From Thiomicrospira sp. (GTDB lineage Bacteria; Pseudomonadota; Gammaproteobacteria; Thiomicrospirales; Thiomicrospiraceae), in the NCBI GenBank assembly GCA_030826915.1, contig JAUUDE010000034.1:1-33516 (forward strand): a DNA stretch of 33,516 bases, in the 5' to 3' direction. The position numbers were made by a program, and so were the translations under genes. Of this stretch, positions 26,370 to 33,516 are shown piece by piece. Numbering within the stretch: the first letter of the stretch is position 1; each line of letters starts with the position of its first letter. The notes beneath the pieces were generated by a model, which saw only the letters and a program-made list of their open reading frames with translations, was not told where the DNA came from and searched no databases.

Positions 26370-27304
26370 TATAGATTAATTTGGCAAACCACCTTAGAAC
26401 CATTATTTAGATAACGCATTGAATCAAAGCTGAAACGATTGGCAATTAAAATACCTCGCCCGTGATTATCCATAGCTCTTTCTTGCGAAAAATCTAAATA
26501 TTTTTGGTAATCAAATCCTTTGCCGCTATCTTCAATGCTTATCTCAATATTTTTTTCATTACGCTTAAAAGTGACTATTGCATATTTATCTTGATATTGT
26601 TTCTGTGTTAAACGGTGGGCAATTTCAGATTCAATAGAACCTTCCTTTATCAGCTTAGTTTTTGCTGCATAGCCTATATCTAAATTGCCATGCTCAATGG
26701 CGTTTAGCATGAGTTCAAATAAGCCAATGCTCGCGCGTTTTTGGTCGGGCGTTATATAGCCTAGGATTGATGAAATAGCTTGAGCATCAGTTAAGCTTTG
26801 AATGTGAAATACAGCTTGTTGAAGAAGAGGGTGCGCCTTATCAAAGTGTGTTAAGCGCCGTTTGATTTCATGGTGGTTCATCAAGCATTGTGATGAGGCT
26901 GATAGAACGGCTTTTAATAGGGACGAATTGTAGGGTTGAATAAGGTAGAAAAACATACCAAAATCCAGACCTTTTTGAATATTTTCAGAGAGGTTTGAAT
27001 GGATTTGCAAAATAATAGGCGTTAGGTTGTAGTGTGGATGTTGTTTTAAGGCCAGAAAACGATTGAAATCAGCAGAATCAAGCATGGATTCATCAAGTAA
27101 ATAAGCACTAAAATGGTTGTATGCTGACGACTGGATTGTATCTATTGCTTCCGTTAAGTTGTCTTTAAAGGTCAGTTCATAGGCTTGACCTTTAAGCATG
27201 GTTTGCAAGTTATTTTTAATTTCAGGGTCAACACCAATCACGAGTATATGTTTATTGAGTGTGAAATCTTTTGAATTTGGTTGCGTAACCATCCCTGCTT
27301 CCAT
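26369..27304 (-). CDS. Receiver-like and RsbW-type HATPase fusion regulator
   Basis: This 311-residue protein joins a receiver-like domain (about 18-140) to a histidine-kinase-type ATPase domain (about 180-311). The ATPase boxes are clear: ELMLNAIEHGN (N box), EDSGKGFD and NHGRGILIANRF, as in anti-sigma-factor serine kinases of the RsbW/SpoIIAB type. The receiver keeps an acidic site (YLLDESM), but the conserved Lys-Pro is Gln-Pro (YLIQPYN), so phosphorylation signalling may be lost. No histidine phospho-acceptor domain is seen. Related receiver-HATPase proteins sit in partner-switching pathways; no STAS antagonist or phosphatase gene is nearby. It is opposite in strand to dprA and topA. Confidence 0.75.
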   Translation of the reverse strand: MEAGMVTQPNSKDFTLNKHILVIGVDPEIKNNLQTMLKGQAYELTFKDNLTEAIDTIQSSAYNHFSAYLLDESMLDSADFNRFLALKQHPHYNLTPIILQIHSNLSENIQKGLDFGMFFYLIQPYNSSLLKAVLSASSQCLMNHHEIKRRLTHFDKAHPLLQQAVFHIQSLTDAQAISSILGYITPDQKRASIGLFELMLNAIEHGNLDIGYAAKTKLIKEGSIESEIAHRLTQKQYQDKYAIVTFKRNEKNIEISIEDSGKGFDYQKYLDFSQERAMDNHGRGILIANRFSFDSMRYLNNGSKVVCQINL

Positions 27305-27593
27305 TTAGTTGTTTATTTGTATTGTTTTATAAGTAGTATAACTAAAGCTTTAAGAGTATTAAATTTTTTTGGGTAAAAAAACGTATTGATGCCTATGAGT
27401 CGATTTTTATGGGTCATTCACATAAATCAAAATAAAAGTAAATTAGTGTTTGCAAATTATAAGAAAATTATGCATCTTAAAAAAAAGAAGAAGTTTTATT
27501 GATGAAAAGAAAATAAGTGAAATGGGTTTTATTTTTATCAAAAGAGATAACCGTACTCCTTGGTGCGCAACATTTTAAATTAGAGTTAACAAT
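27305..27593. other. 289-bp divergent intergenic region before topA
   Basis: This very A+T-rich spacer has to hold the topA promoter and that of the divergent regulator. No operator, riboswitch or terminator stands out. Confidence 0.35.
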
Positions 27594-30125
27594 ATGACCA
27601 ATTTGGTGATAGTGGAGTCCCCCGCTAAAGCAAAAACAATCGAAAAATATTTGGGTAAAGATTTTACCGTCCGTTCAAGTTACGGTCATATCCGCGATAT
27701 CCAGAAAAAAGGTATGGGAATCGATCTTGAAAATGGGTTTTTGCCAAATTACGAAATTTCACCCGATAAAAAGAAAAATGTTGCGGAGCTAAGAAAGTTA
27801 GCAAAGACGGCAGATGCAGTCTGGCTGGCGACGGATGAGGACCGCGAAGGGGAAGCCATTGCGTGGCACCTAGCGGAAGCCCTAAAGTTAGACATTAATA
27901 CAACCAAACGTATTGTTTTTCATGAAATAACCAAGCCTGCTATTCAAGCCGCGATTGCCGAACCAAGAACGGTCGATTTGGATTTGGTTGATGCACAACA
28001 AGCGCGCCGTATTTTAGACCGTATCGTGGGGTTTGAGCTTTCTCCAATCTTATGGAAAAAAATTCGTACAGGCCTGTCGGCTGGTCGAGTTCAATCCGTT
28101 GCGGTGCGTTTGATAGTAGAGCGTGAAAGAGAAGTGGAGGCTTTTGAAGCTAACTTTGTTTTTAGGGTTCAAGGTCAATTAAAACTACTGGATTCTAGTG
28201 GTAAACCGGTTGGTGATTTGGATGTAAAACGAACCGCTACCTTCGCAACTGAAGAAGAAGCTACCGCGTTTTTGGAAGTGGTGGCAAAAGCCAATCTTAG
28301 CGTTGTTTCGTTAGAAGAAAAGCCGGCTAAGCGTTCACCAAAAGCGCCTTTTACGACCTCAACTTTACAGCAAGAAGCTTCTTCCAAGCTTGGTTTTTCA
28401 GTAAAACAAACCATGATGGTTGCCCAGCGTTTATACGAATCTGGAAAAATAACTTATATGCGTACCGACTCGGTGAATTTATCCGAGTTGGCGATTGAAC
28501 AAGCTGAAAACACCATTACCGCTCAATATGGTGCAAACTATAGTCATCCAAGACGTTATAAAACTAAAAATGCGGATGCTCAAGAGGCTCACGAAGCAAT
28601 TCGTCCAACCGATTTTGCCGTTGATATGGTAACAGGTGAAAGAAATGAGCAACGTTTATATCAATTGATTTGGCGTCGAGCAATTGCCTCACAAATGGCA
28701 GATGCGCAGCTAAAAAGAACCACCGTTGATGTTGGTATTGATTTATTGCCTGATGATAAATTAACCGCTAAAGGCGAGGTGGTGACCTTTGATGGTTTCT
28801 TAAAAGTATACGACTTGGATAGTAAAGACGGGGGTGGTTTATTGCCACCTATGACCATTGGACAAGTATTAAGTGTGACGGAATTAGGCGCTAAACAAAG
28901 TTTTAATCGCCCGCCAGCTCGTTATAACGAAGCCAGCTTGGTTCGTACCCTTGAAGAGATGGGAATTGGTCGACCATCCACCTATGCGCCAACTATCGAT
29001 ACCGTTCAGCAGCGTGGGTATGTGGTTAAAGAGGATCGTGAAGGTAAGCCAAGAGATTATCGCCAAATTACTTTGGTTGATGGTCAGGTTAAAGCAGAAA
29101 CGCTTTCTGAAATGGCGGGTACAGAAAAAAATAAACTTTTCCCTACCGATATCGCAGGCATTGTTACCAATTTTTTAACCAAACATTTTGGCGATATTTT
29201 AGATTATCAATTTACAGCAAAAGTAGAAGATAAGTTTGATGTGATTGCACAAGGGAAAATGCAGTGGCAGGCTATGCTTGACGAGTTTTACTCGCAATTT
29301 CATCCTAAGGTGGTTGCCGCTGAAGATGTTTCACGAGAAGAAGCGGGCCAGGCACGCCCTTTAGGAAACCATCCTGAAAATGGCAAGCCGATGTTTGTAA
29401 AAATAGGGCGTTTTGGGCCTTACGTGCAATTGGGTGATGGTGAAAATGAAGAAAAACCCACCTTTGCTAGTTTAATGCCTGGCCAAAAAATGGATCTGTT
29501 AACACTAGAGCAAGCTTTAGATTTATTTAAACTGCCACGAGAAGTGGGTGAAATGCCTGAGAGCTTTAAAGCAAAAGCGGTTGATGGATCTGAATTTGGT
29601 GTTGAAAAAGGCCAAATGATTATTGCAAAACAAGGTCCGTTTGGTCCTTATTTGGAATATGGTGTGAAGATGTATGCGCCAATCAAAGGGTTTGATCCAT
29701 TAAATATTACTTTAGATGAAGCGGTGGCATTAGTTGAAAATAAGATTCAGGCGGATGCGGATAAAATTGTAAAAACGTTCCCTGGAACAGATGTCAAAAT
29801 TCTTAAAGGGCGTTGGGGACCATACATTACCGATGTAACCACTAAGAAAAACGCTAAGATAGCCAAGGACGAAGATGCATTAGCACTCACTTTTGAAGAG
29901 TGTGAAAAGCGTCTAGCGGAAGCTCCAGAACCTAAAAAACGTGGTCGAGGAGCCAAAAAAGCGCCGGCTAAGAAAAAGGCGCCAGCCAAGAGAACTACGG
30001 CTAAAAAAGCGCCAGCTAAAAAGACAACAGCTAAGAAAACCACCGCGAAAAAACCTGCGGCCAAAAAAGCTCCAGCTAAGAAGCCAGCCGTCAAGAAAGC
30101 TACCAATAAAACGGCTTCTGAATAG
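27594..30125 (+). CDS. topA: DNA topoisomerase I (type IA)
   Basis: This 843-residue enzyme relaxes negative supercoils. It has the Toprim domain (VIVESPAKAKTIEKYLG at 4-20, the acidic triad in ATDEDREGEAIAWHL) and the catalytic tyrosine in KITYMRTDSVNLSE near 290. Instead of Cys4 zinc ribbons, the C-terminus has three repeats around GPYVQLG, GPYLEYG and GPYITD, and only one Cys remains in that part. The last 70 residues are a Lys/Ala/Pro-rich, histone H1-like tail of repeated AKKAPAKK units that probably binds DNA or RNA without sequence preference. A CAGGCCTG site encodes TGLS. Confidence 0.97.
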   Translation: MTNLVIVESPAKAKTIEKYLGKDFTVRSSYGHIRDIQKKGMGIDLENGFLPNYEISPDKKKNVAELRKLAKTADAVWLATDEDREGEAIAWHLAEALKLDINTTKRIVFHEITKPAIQAAIAEPRTVDLDLVDAQQARRILDRIVGFELSPILWKKIRTGLSAGRVQSVAVRLIVEREREVEAFEANFVFRVQGQLKLLDSSGKPVGDLDVKRTATFATEEEATAFLEVVAKANLSVVSLEEKPAKRSPKAPFTTSTLQQEASSKLGFSVKQTMMVAQRLYESGKITYMRTDSVNLSELAIEQAENTITAQYGANYSHPRRYKTKNADAQEAHEAIRPTDFAVDMVTGERNEQRLYQLIWRRAIASQMADAQLKRTTVDVGIDLLPDDKLTAKGEVVTFDGFLKVYDLDSKDGGGLLPPMTIGQVLSVTELGAKQSFNRPPARYNEASLVRTLEEMGIGRPSTYAPTIDTVQQRGYVVKEDREGKPRDYRQITLVDGQVKAETLSEMAGTEKNKLFPTDIAGIVTNFLTKHFGDILDYQFTAKVEDKFDVIAQGKMQWQAMLDEFYSQFHPKVVAAEDVSREEAGQARPLGNHPENGKPMFVKIGRFGPYVQLGDGENEEKPTFASLMPGQKMDLLTLEQALDLFKLPREVGEMPESFKAKAVDGSEFGVEKGQMIIAKQGPFGPYLEYGVKMYAPIKGFDPLNITLDEAVALVENKIQADADKIVKTFPGTDVKILKGRWGPYITDVTTKKNAKIAKDEDALALTFEECEKRLAEAPEPKKRGRGAKKAPAKKKAPAKRTTAKKAPAKKTTAKKTTAKKPAAKKAPAKKPAVKKATNKTASE

Positions 30126-30143
30126 TTTTCGTTGTTTTTATCC

Positions 30144-30185
30144 AACCGGGCTTCATTCAAGCAGGCCTGGTTAGTTTGTTTTTGG
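30144..30185 (+). terminator. Probable topA terminator using a CAGGCCTGGTT arm
   Basis: AACCGGGC (30144-30151) can pair with GCCTGGTT (30165-30172) with one G-T pair, and AGTTTGTTTTT follows. The right arm is a CAGGCCTGGTT copy of the dispersed palindrome (30162-30172). Confidence 0.5.
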
Positions 30186-30332
30186 TAGTTTGTTCTTAAT
30201 CTAGATCTGAAAAGCCTTTCAAACATATAAATCACTTTAGTCTGCAATCGGGCAAAAGACAGGTTATTTAAAATTAACCTCGTTCATCAGTATTAATTTA
30301 GTAAAATATCCTGTTTTATAAAATATCTTATC

Positions 30333-30361
30333 TTGAGCGTCTGTTTAGCACGGTTTTATAT
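30333..30361 (+). promoter_or_regulatory. Sigma-70-type promoter candidate for argS
   Basis: TTGAGC (30333-30338) and TTATAT (30356-30361) are 17 bp apart, about 49 nt before the argS ATG. The -10 match is moderate. Confidence 0.4.
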
Positions 30362-30409
30362 GTTGTTAGCGCGTTTAAGATTCATCAGTTCAAGTAAAGA
30401 GACGTTCGC

Positions 30410-32173
30410 ATGAAGCAGCAAATTGCGCAGATTTTGACCGAGGTTGTTCAACAGCTAAAGCAACAGGGTGTCATTCCAGAAGACACATCACCACGAATCA
30501 ATGTGGAAAATACCCGAGATAAATCGCACGGTGATTTTGCAACGAATTTAGCCATGATGTTGACCAAGCAAGCAGGAATGCCGCCTAGAGATTTAGCTCA
30601 AAAGATTGTTGAGTTAGTGGCAGATGTGCCTGTTGTGCAAAAAGTTGAAATTGCTGGGCCTGGTTTTATCAACTTCTTTGTGGATGATTCGGCTAAATTT
30701 GACGTGGTTCAGACCGTTTTAGAACAGAAAGAAAACTTTGGTAAATGTAATGTAGGTCAAGGGCGTTCAGTATTAGTGGAGTTTGTCTCTGCTAACCCAA
30801 CAGGTCCGTTGCATGTTGGCCATGGTCGTGGTGCAGCCTATGGCGCAAGTGTCGCCAATTTGCTTGAAGTGGCGGGTTTTAAAGTTGCCAAAGAGTATTA
30901 CGTGAATGATGCTGGTCGTCAGATGGATATTTTAGCCACATCAGTGTGGTTACGTTATTTAGAACAGTGTGGTGAAACTTTTACCTTTCCAAGTAATGGC
31001 TATAAAGGCGATTATATTTACGCTATTTGCGATAGCTTACAGGCGCATTATGCAACCACTCTTCAAAAGCCTGTTTCTGAAGTGTTTGCTGGTGTGACAC
31101 CTGATGAAGGTCAAGAAGGTGGCGATAAAGAGAAACATATTGATGATTTAATCGTAAAGGCAAAAAATCTGCTTGGTTCTCAACATTATGAAGCGGTGTT
31201 TAAAGCGGCAATTGATGCGATTCTTTCTGATATTAAGGAGGACTTAGCCGGGTTTAATGTGAACTTTGATGAATGGTTTTCTGAACGTTCATTAATGGAT
31301 TCAGGTGTGATTGATGCGGCAATTGAAAAGCTACAGGCATCTGGAAAAATCTATGAAAAAGGTGGTGCTCTTTGGTTTAAATCGACCGATTATGGTGATG
31401 AAAAAGACCGTGTAGTGGTGCGTGATAATGGAATTAAAACTTATTTTGCATCGGATATTGCTTACCATTTTAATAAGTTGGAGCGTGGCTTTGATATATT
31501 GATTGATATTTGGGGTTCGGATCACCACGGTTATGTCCCGCGTGTTAAAGCGGCTATGGAAGCAATGGGAACCGATTCAGAAGCCTTAAAAGTGCTATTG
31601 GTGCAGTTTGCGGTTTTATATCGTGGTGGCGAAAAGCTAGCGATGTCTACCCGTAGCGGTCAGTTTGTTACTTTGCGTGAATTACGTGATGAGGTAGGCA
31701 GCGATGCAGCCCGATTCTTCTATGTTCAGCGTAAGTCTGAACAGCATATGGATTTTGATCTAGATTTAGCTAAATCAAAATCGAATGAAAACCCTGTTTA
31801 TTATATTCAGTATGCTCATGCGCGTATTTGTCGAGTTCTCGCTCAGGCTGTAGAAAAAGGTTATAGTTTGGATACTGAAGCAGGCCTGGGTAATTTAGCC
31901 AAACTTGAAAGTGAACAAGAAATTCACATTGCAACAGAATTAGCTAAATACCCTGAAATTGTGGCTCGTGCAGCAGCGGTGTATGAACCTCATCAAATTG
32001 CCTACTACCTTAAAGATTTAGCTCATGGCTTACACTCCTATTACAATGCGAATCAGTTCATTGTTGAAGATGATGAGATTCGTCAAGCACGTTTAACGTT
32101 AATTTCTGCTGTTCAACAAGTGTTGAAGAATGGTTTGGCAATTATTGGTGTTTCTGCTCCAGAGAAAATGTAA
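30410..32173 (+). CDS. argS: Arginyl-tRNA synthetase
   Basis: This 587-residue class I synthetase charges tRNA-Arg. The N-terminal Add-1 domain recognises the tRNA elbow. The HIGH motif is HVGH in ANPTGPLHVGHGRGAAYGAS (about 130-149). The KMSKS-equivalent is the family's altered form in EKLAMSTRSGQFV near 411. The C-terminal anticodon-binding domain contains YAHARICRVLAQAVEKGYS. An intact start and stop are present. The SPOR-domain gene starts at the next base. A CAGGCCTG site encodes Ala-Gly-Leu near residue 493. Confidence 0.97.
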   Translation: MKQQIAQILTEVVQQLKQQGVIPEDTSPRINVENTRDKSHGDFATNLAMMLTKQAGMPPRDLAQKIVELVADVPVVQKVEIAGPGFINFFVDDSAKFDVVQTVLEQKENFGKCNVGQGRSVLVEFVSANPTGPLHVGHGRGAAYGASVANLLEVAGFKVAKEYYVNDAGRQMDILATSVWLRYLEQCGETFTFPSNGYKGDYIYAICDSLQAHYATTLQKPVSEVFAGVTPDEGQEGGDKEKHIDDLIVKAKNLLGSQHYEAVFKAAIDAILSDIKEDLAGFNVNFDEWFSERSLMDSGVIDAAIEKLQASGKIYEKGGALWFKSTDYGDEKDRVVVRDNGIKTYFASDIAYHFNKLERGFDILIDIWGSDHHGYVPRVKAAMEAMGTDSEALKVLLVQFAVLYRGGEKLAMSTRSGQFVTLRELRDEVGSDAARFFYVQRKSEQHMDFDLDLAKSKSNENPVYYIQYAHARICRVLAQAVEKGYSLDTEAGLGNLAKLESEQEIHIATELAKYPEIVARAAAVYEPHQIAYYLKDLAHGLHSYYNANQFIVEDDEIRQARLTLISAVQQVLKNGLAIIGVSAPEKM

Positions 32174-32851
32174 ATGGCTCGAGATTTTCGTCACGGACAC
32201 GGACAAAGTAACAAACAGCAGTTTCAACGAAAGTCTCAAGCTAAGCCTGTTGGCGTGCAAGGTGGCAAAGCTTCGATATCGATGGTTTGGGCGGGTGGAT
32301 TTTTAGTATCAGCCGCTCTGTTAATCGGTTTTTTTGTTACTCAGCATTTTGTCACAGTGGGCGCTAAGTCTGATCAGCAAAATGAAAATTCTATTTTTAA
32401 AGCGGCCAAAGAGGTAAAACAGCCTGCTGTTGAATCTGTAGAAATCGTTAAAGAAAAGATTCAGTCTAAGCCAGTTGTTGTTGAAGCCGTGGATATAAAA
32501 AAACACGAAGCTTATAAAGAAGACAATAAACCACAATATAGTTTTTATGAAGGTCTGGGTAAGATGGAAGTGGTTGTGGATGCTGAACCGCTTTCTGTTG
32601 CCTTAGAGCAGCCTTATTATGTATTGGCAGGTACTTTTGGTTCTGAGAAAGTCGCTAGAGGTGAAAAAGCACGTTTAGCTAAGTTAGGACAAGAGGTTGA
32701 ACTGTCGGTACTACACAGAAAAACCAAGACTTATTACCGTTTAAGAATTGGGCCGTTTACCGATCGCCTGGTTATGAATAAGCGCAGAAATGAGTTAAGA
32801 CGTTTAGGCGTTGACACGCTTTTGATGAAGGCACCAAGGCCAAGCCAGTAA
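32174..32851 (+). CDS. SPOR-domain cell-division protein (FtsN candidate)
   Basis: This 225-residue bitopic inner-membrane protein has a basic cytoplasmic N-terminus, one transmembrane helix (MVWAGGFLVSAALLIGFFVT, about 37-56) and a Lys/Glu/Val-rich periplasmic linker. The C-terminal SPOR domain (about 150-222; PYYVLAGTFGSEKVARGEKA..., YYRLRIGPFTDRLVMNKRR) binds denuded peptidoglycan. It starts immediately after argS. In several gammaproteobacteria the gene after argS is an FtsN-type SPOR protein, and the topology fits. Sequence alone does not separate it from other SPOR proteins, so no symbol is given. Confidence 0.85.
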   Translation: MARDFRHGHGQSNKQQFQRKSQAKPVGVQGGKASISMVWAGGFLVSAALLIGFFVTQHFVTVGAKSDQQNENSIFKAAKEVKQPAVESVEIVKEKIQSKPVVVEAVDIKKHEAYKEDNKPQYSFYEGLGKMEVVVDAEPLSVALEQPYYVLAGTFGSEKVARGEKARLAKLGQEVELSVLHRKTKTYYRLRIGPFTDRLVMNKRRNELRRLGVDTLLMKAPRPSQ

Positions 32852-32876
32852 GTACTTATTCAGATTCGACTAAATA
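32851..32876 (+). repeat. Solo copy of the fold-back element end
   Basis: This 26-bp stretch (TTATTCAGATTCGACTAAAT in its middle) matches the right arm and flank of the fold-back element at 26338-26363 at 23-24 of 26 positions. It begins inside the stop codon of the SPOR gene. No partner arm is seen nearby. Confidence 0.55.
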
Positions 32877-32890
32877 AATGTGGTATTGAC

Positions 32891-32916
32891 AAAAAAGGGC
32901 ATAAATGCCCTTTTTT
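32891..32916. terminator. Bidirectional Rho-independent terminator
   Basis: This is a perfect 26-bp inverted repeat: arms AAAAAAGGGCAT and ATGCCCTTTTTT around AA. The run of T on each strand lets it end both the argS-SPOR operon and the converging diguanylate cyclase gene. Confidence 0.9.
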
Positions 32917-32940
32917 ATTGTTTGCTATTTGATAAGGTCT

Positions 32941-33516
32941 CTATTTATCAATCGGTTTTTCAGGAAGGTCTGTTTCTAATACAACTTGGTTTCGACCATT
33001 GCTTTTTGCATGATACAAGGCTTTATCTGCACGAGCGATTAAATCGTCCGCCGTTTCTTGGTTAGTTTTGTAGCATGCAACACCAAAAGAAGCGGTAATG
33101 GTTGATATTGGCTTGTCTTCATCTTTGCGCTTTAAATGCGCTGCCTGAATGGCTTTACGTATTTGTTCGGAACGTATTCGGGCTTCTTCTAAGGATGAGT
33201 TGGCTAATAAAATGGCAAACTCTTCACCACCATAGCGACATATGGTTTCATTCTGGGATGTGCTTTTTTTCATGAGACTAGCATAGTAGCGTAGTACACT
33301 GTCACCAACTAGATGGCCATAGGTATCGTTGAATTTCTTAAAGAAGTCGATATCATTTAAAATTATGCAAAGGGTAGATGAATTTTCACTTGCATCGAGC
33401 ATTAATTCTTGTATTGCATTGTTAAACGCTTTTCGGTTACCAACTTCTGTTAATTCATCTTGCATGGCTTCAGCACGAGCTTCAATCAGTTGTTGACGTA
33501 AATCTTTAACTTCATC
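32941..33516 (-). CDS. GGDEF diguanylate cyclase (partial at window edge)
   Basis: The frame is open to the right edge of the window, so the N-terminus is missing; the first Met inside (33463-33465) is internal. The 5' end seen is an acidic/basic helix (DLRQQLIEARAEA), probably a coiled-coil linker from a sensory region outside the window. The GGDEF domain starts at LTEVGNRKAF and has the active-site loop RYGGEEFAILL. It makes cyclic-di-GMP from two GTP. The inhibitory RxxD site normally five residues before GGEEF is not present (SQNE at that place). It converges on the argS operon with a shared terminator. Confidence 0.93.
   Translation of the reverse strand, partial: DEVKDLRQQLIEARAEAMQDELTEVGNRKAFNNAIQELMLDASENSSTLCIILNDIDFFKKFNDTYGHLVGDSVLRYYASLMKKSTSQNETICRYGGEEFAILLANSSLEEARIRSEQIRKAIQAAHLKRKDEDKPISTITASFGVACYKTNQETADDLIARADKALYHAKSNGRNQVVLETDLPEKPIDK

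Noticed and set aside
29747-30247. Long minus-strand ORF opposite the topA tail
   Set aside because: Its hydrophobic Ala/Phe/Leu repeats are the mirror image of the Lys/Ala-rich topA tail; no ribosome-binding site or own signal.

Overview
The window is chromosomal DNA of a Gram-negative bacterium, most likely a gammaproteobacterium. The evidence is the def-fmt-rsmB-DUF4390-ntrY-ntrX-trkA-trkH order, argS followed by a SPOR-domain gene, a TrkA/TrkH potassium system, an LpxL-type acyltransferase and an outer-membrane barrel protein. Moderate A+T content and protein style would fit the Thiomicrospira/Hydrogenovibrio group, but that placement is only an impression. No rRNA, tRNA, CRISPR array, intact insertion sequence or prophage was seen.

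Layout. Positions 1-1827 are an accessory, decayed-looking stretch: a 118-bp nested fold-back, a small gene split by one frameshift (278-555), and a secreted-protein gene (755-1613) broken at homopolymer runs, including a G8 tract. Next come a HEPN/MNT toxin-antitoxin-like pair (1828-2546) and metH (2595-6305), all on the minus strand. Positions 6618-10375 carry plus-strand genes: a barrel protein, trmA, a TauE/SafE-type exporter and a MOSC protein. A secreted DUF3616 protein (minus) is followed by ttcA and an LpxL-family acyltransferase (plus). From 24904 down to 13326 runs a long minus-strand series: def, fmt, rsmB, DUF4390, ntrY, ntrX, trkA, trkH, a methyltransferase and an EamA transporter. 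Many of its junctions overlap by 1-4 nt. dprA diverges from def. Between dprA and topA lie a 265-bp fold-back element and an opposite-strand receiver-like/HATPase protein. topA, argS and a SPOR-domain gene (FtsN candidate) follow, and the window ends inside a diguanylate cyclase gene.

How the genes work together. def, fmt and rsmB serve translation (peptide deformylation, initiator-tRNA formylation, 16S rRNA methylation). trmA, ttcA and argS add tRNA modification and charging. NtrYX is a two-component system beside the TrkAH potassium uptake genes, but NtrX has lost Walker B and GAFTGA-type residues. dprA suggests natural competence.

The strongest unexplained signal is the palindrome CAGGCCTG, 19 copies counted by eye, seven of them as the 12-mer ACCAGGCCTGGT. 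It lies in three reading frames and between genes, so it behaves as a DNA-level element comparable to HIP1 or uptake sequences. The 265-bp fold-back with a 12-bp flanking direct repeat and a second copy of its end 6.5 kb away is the next most interesting.
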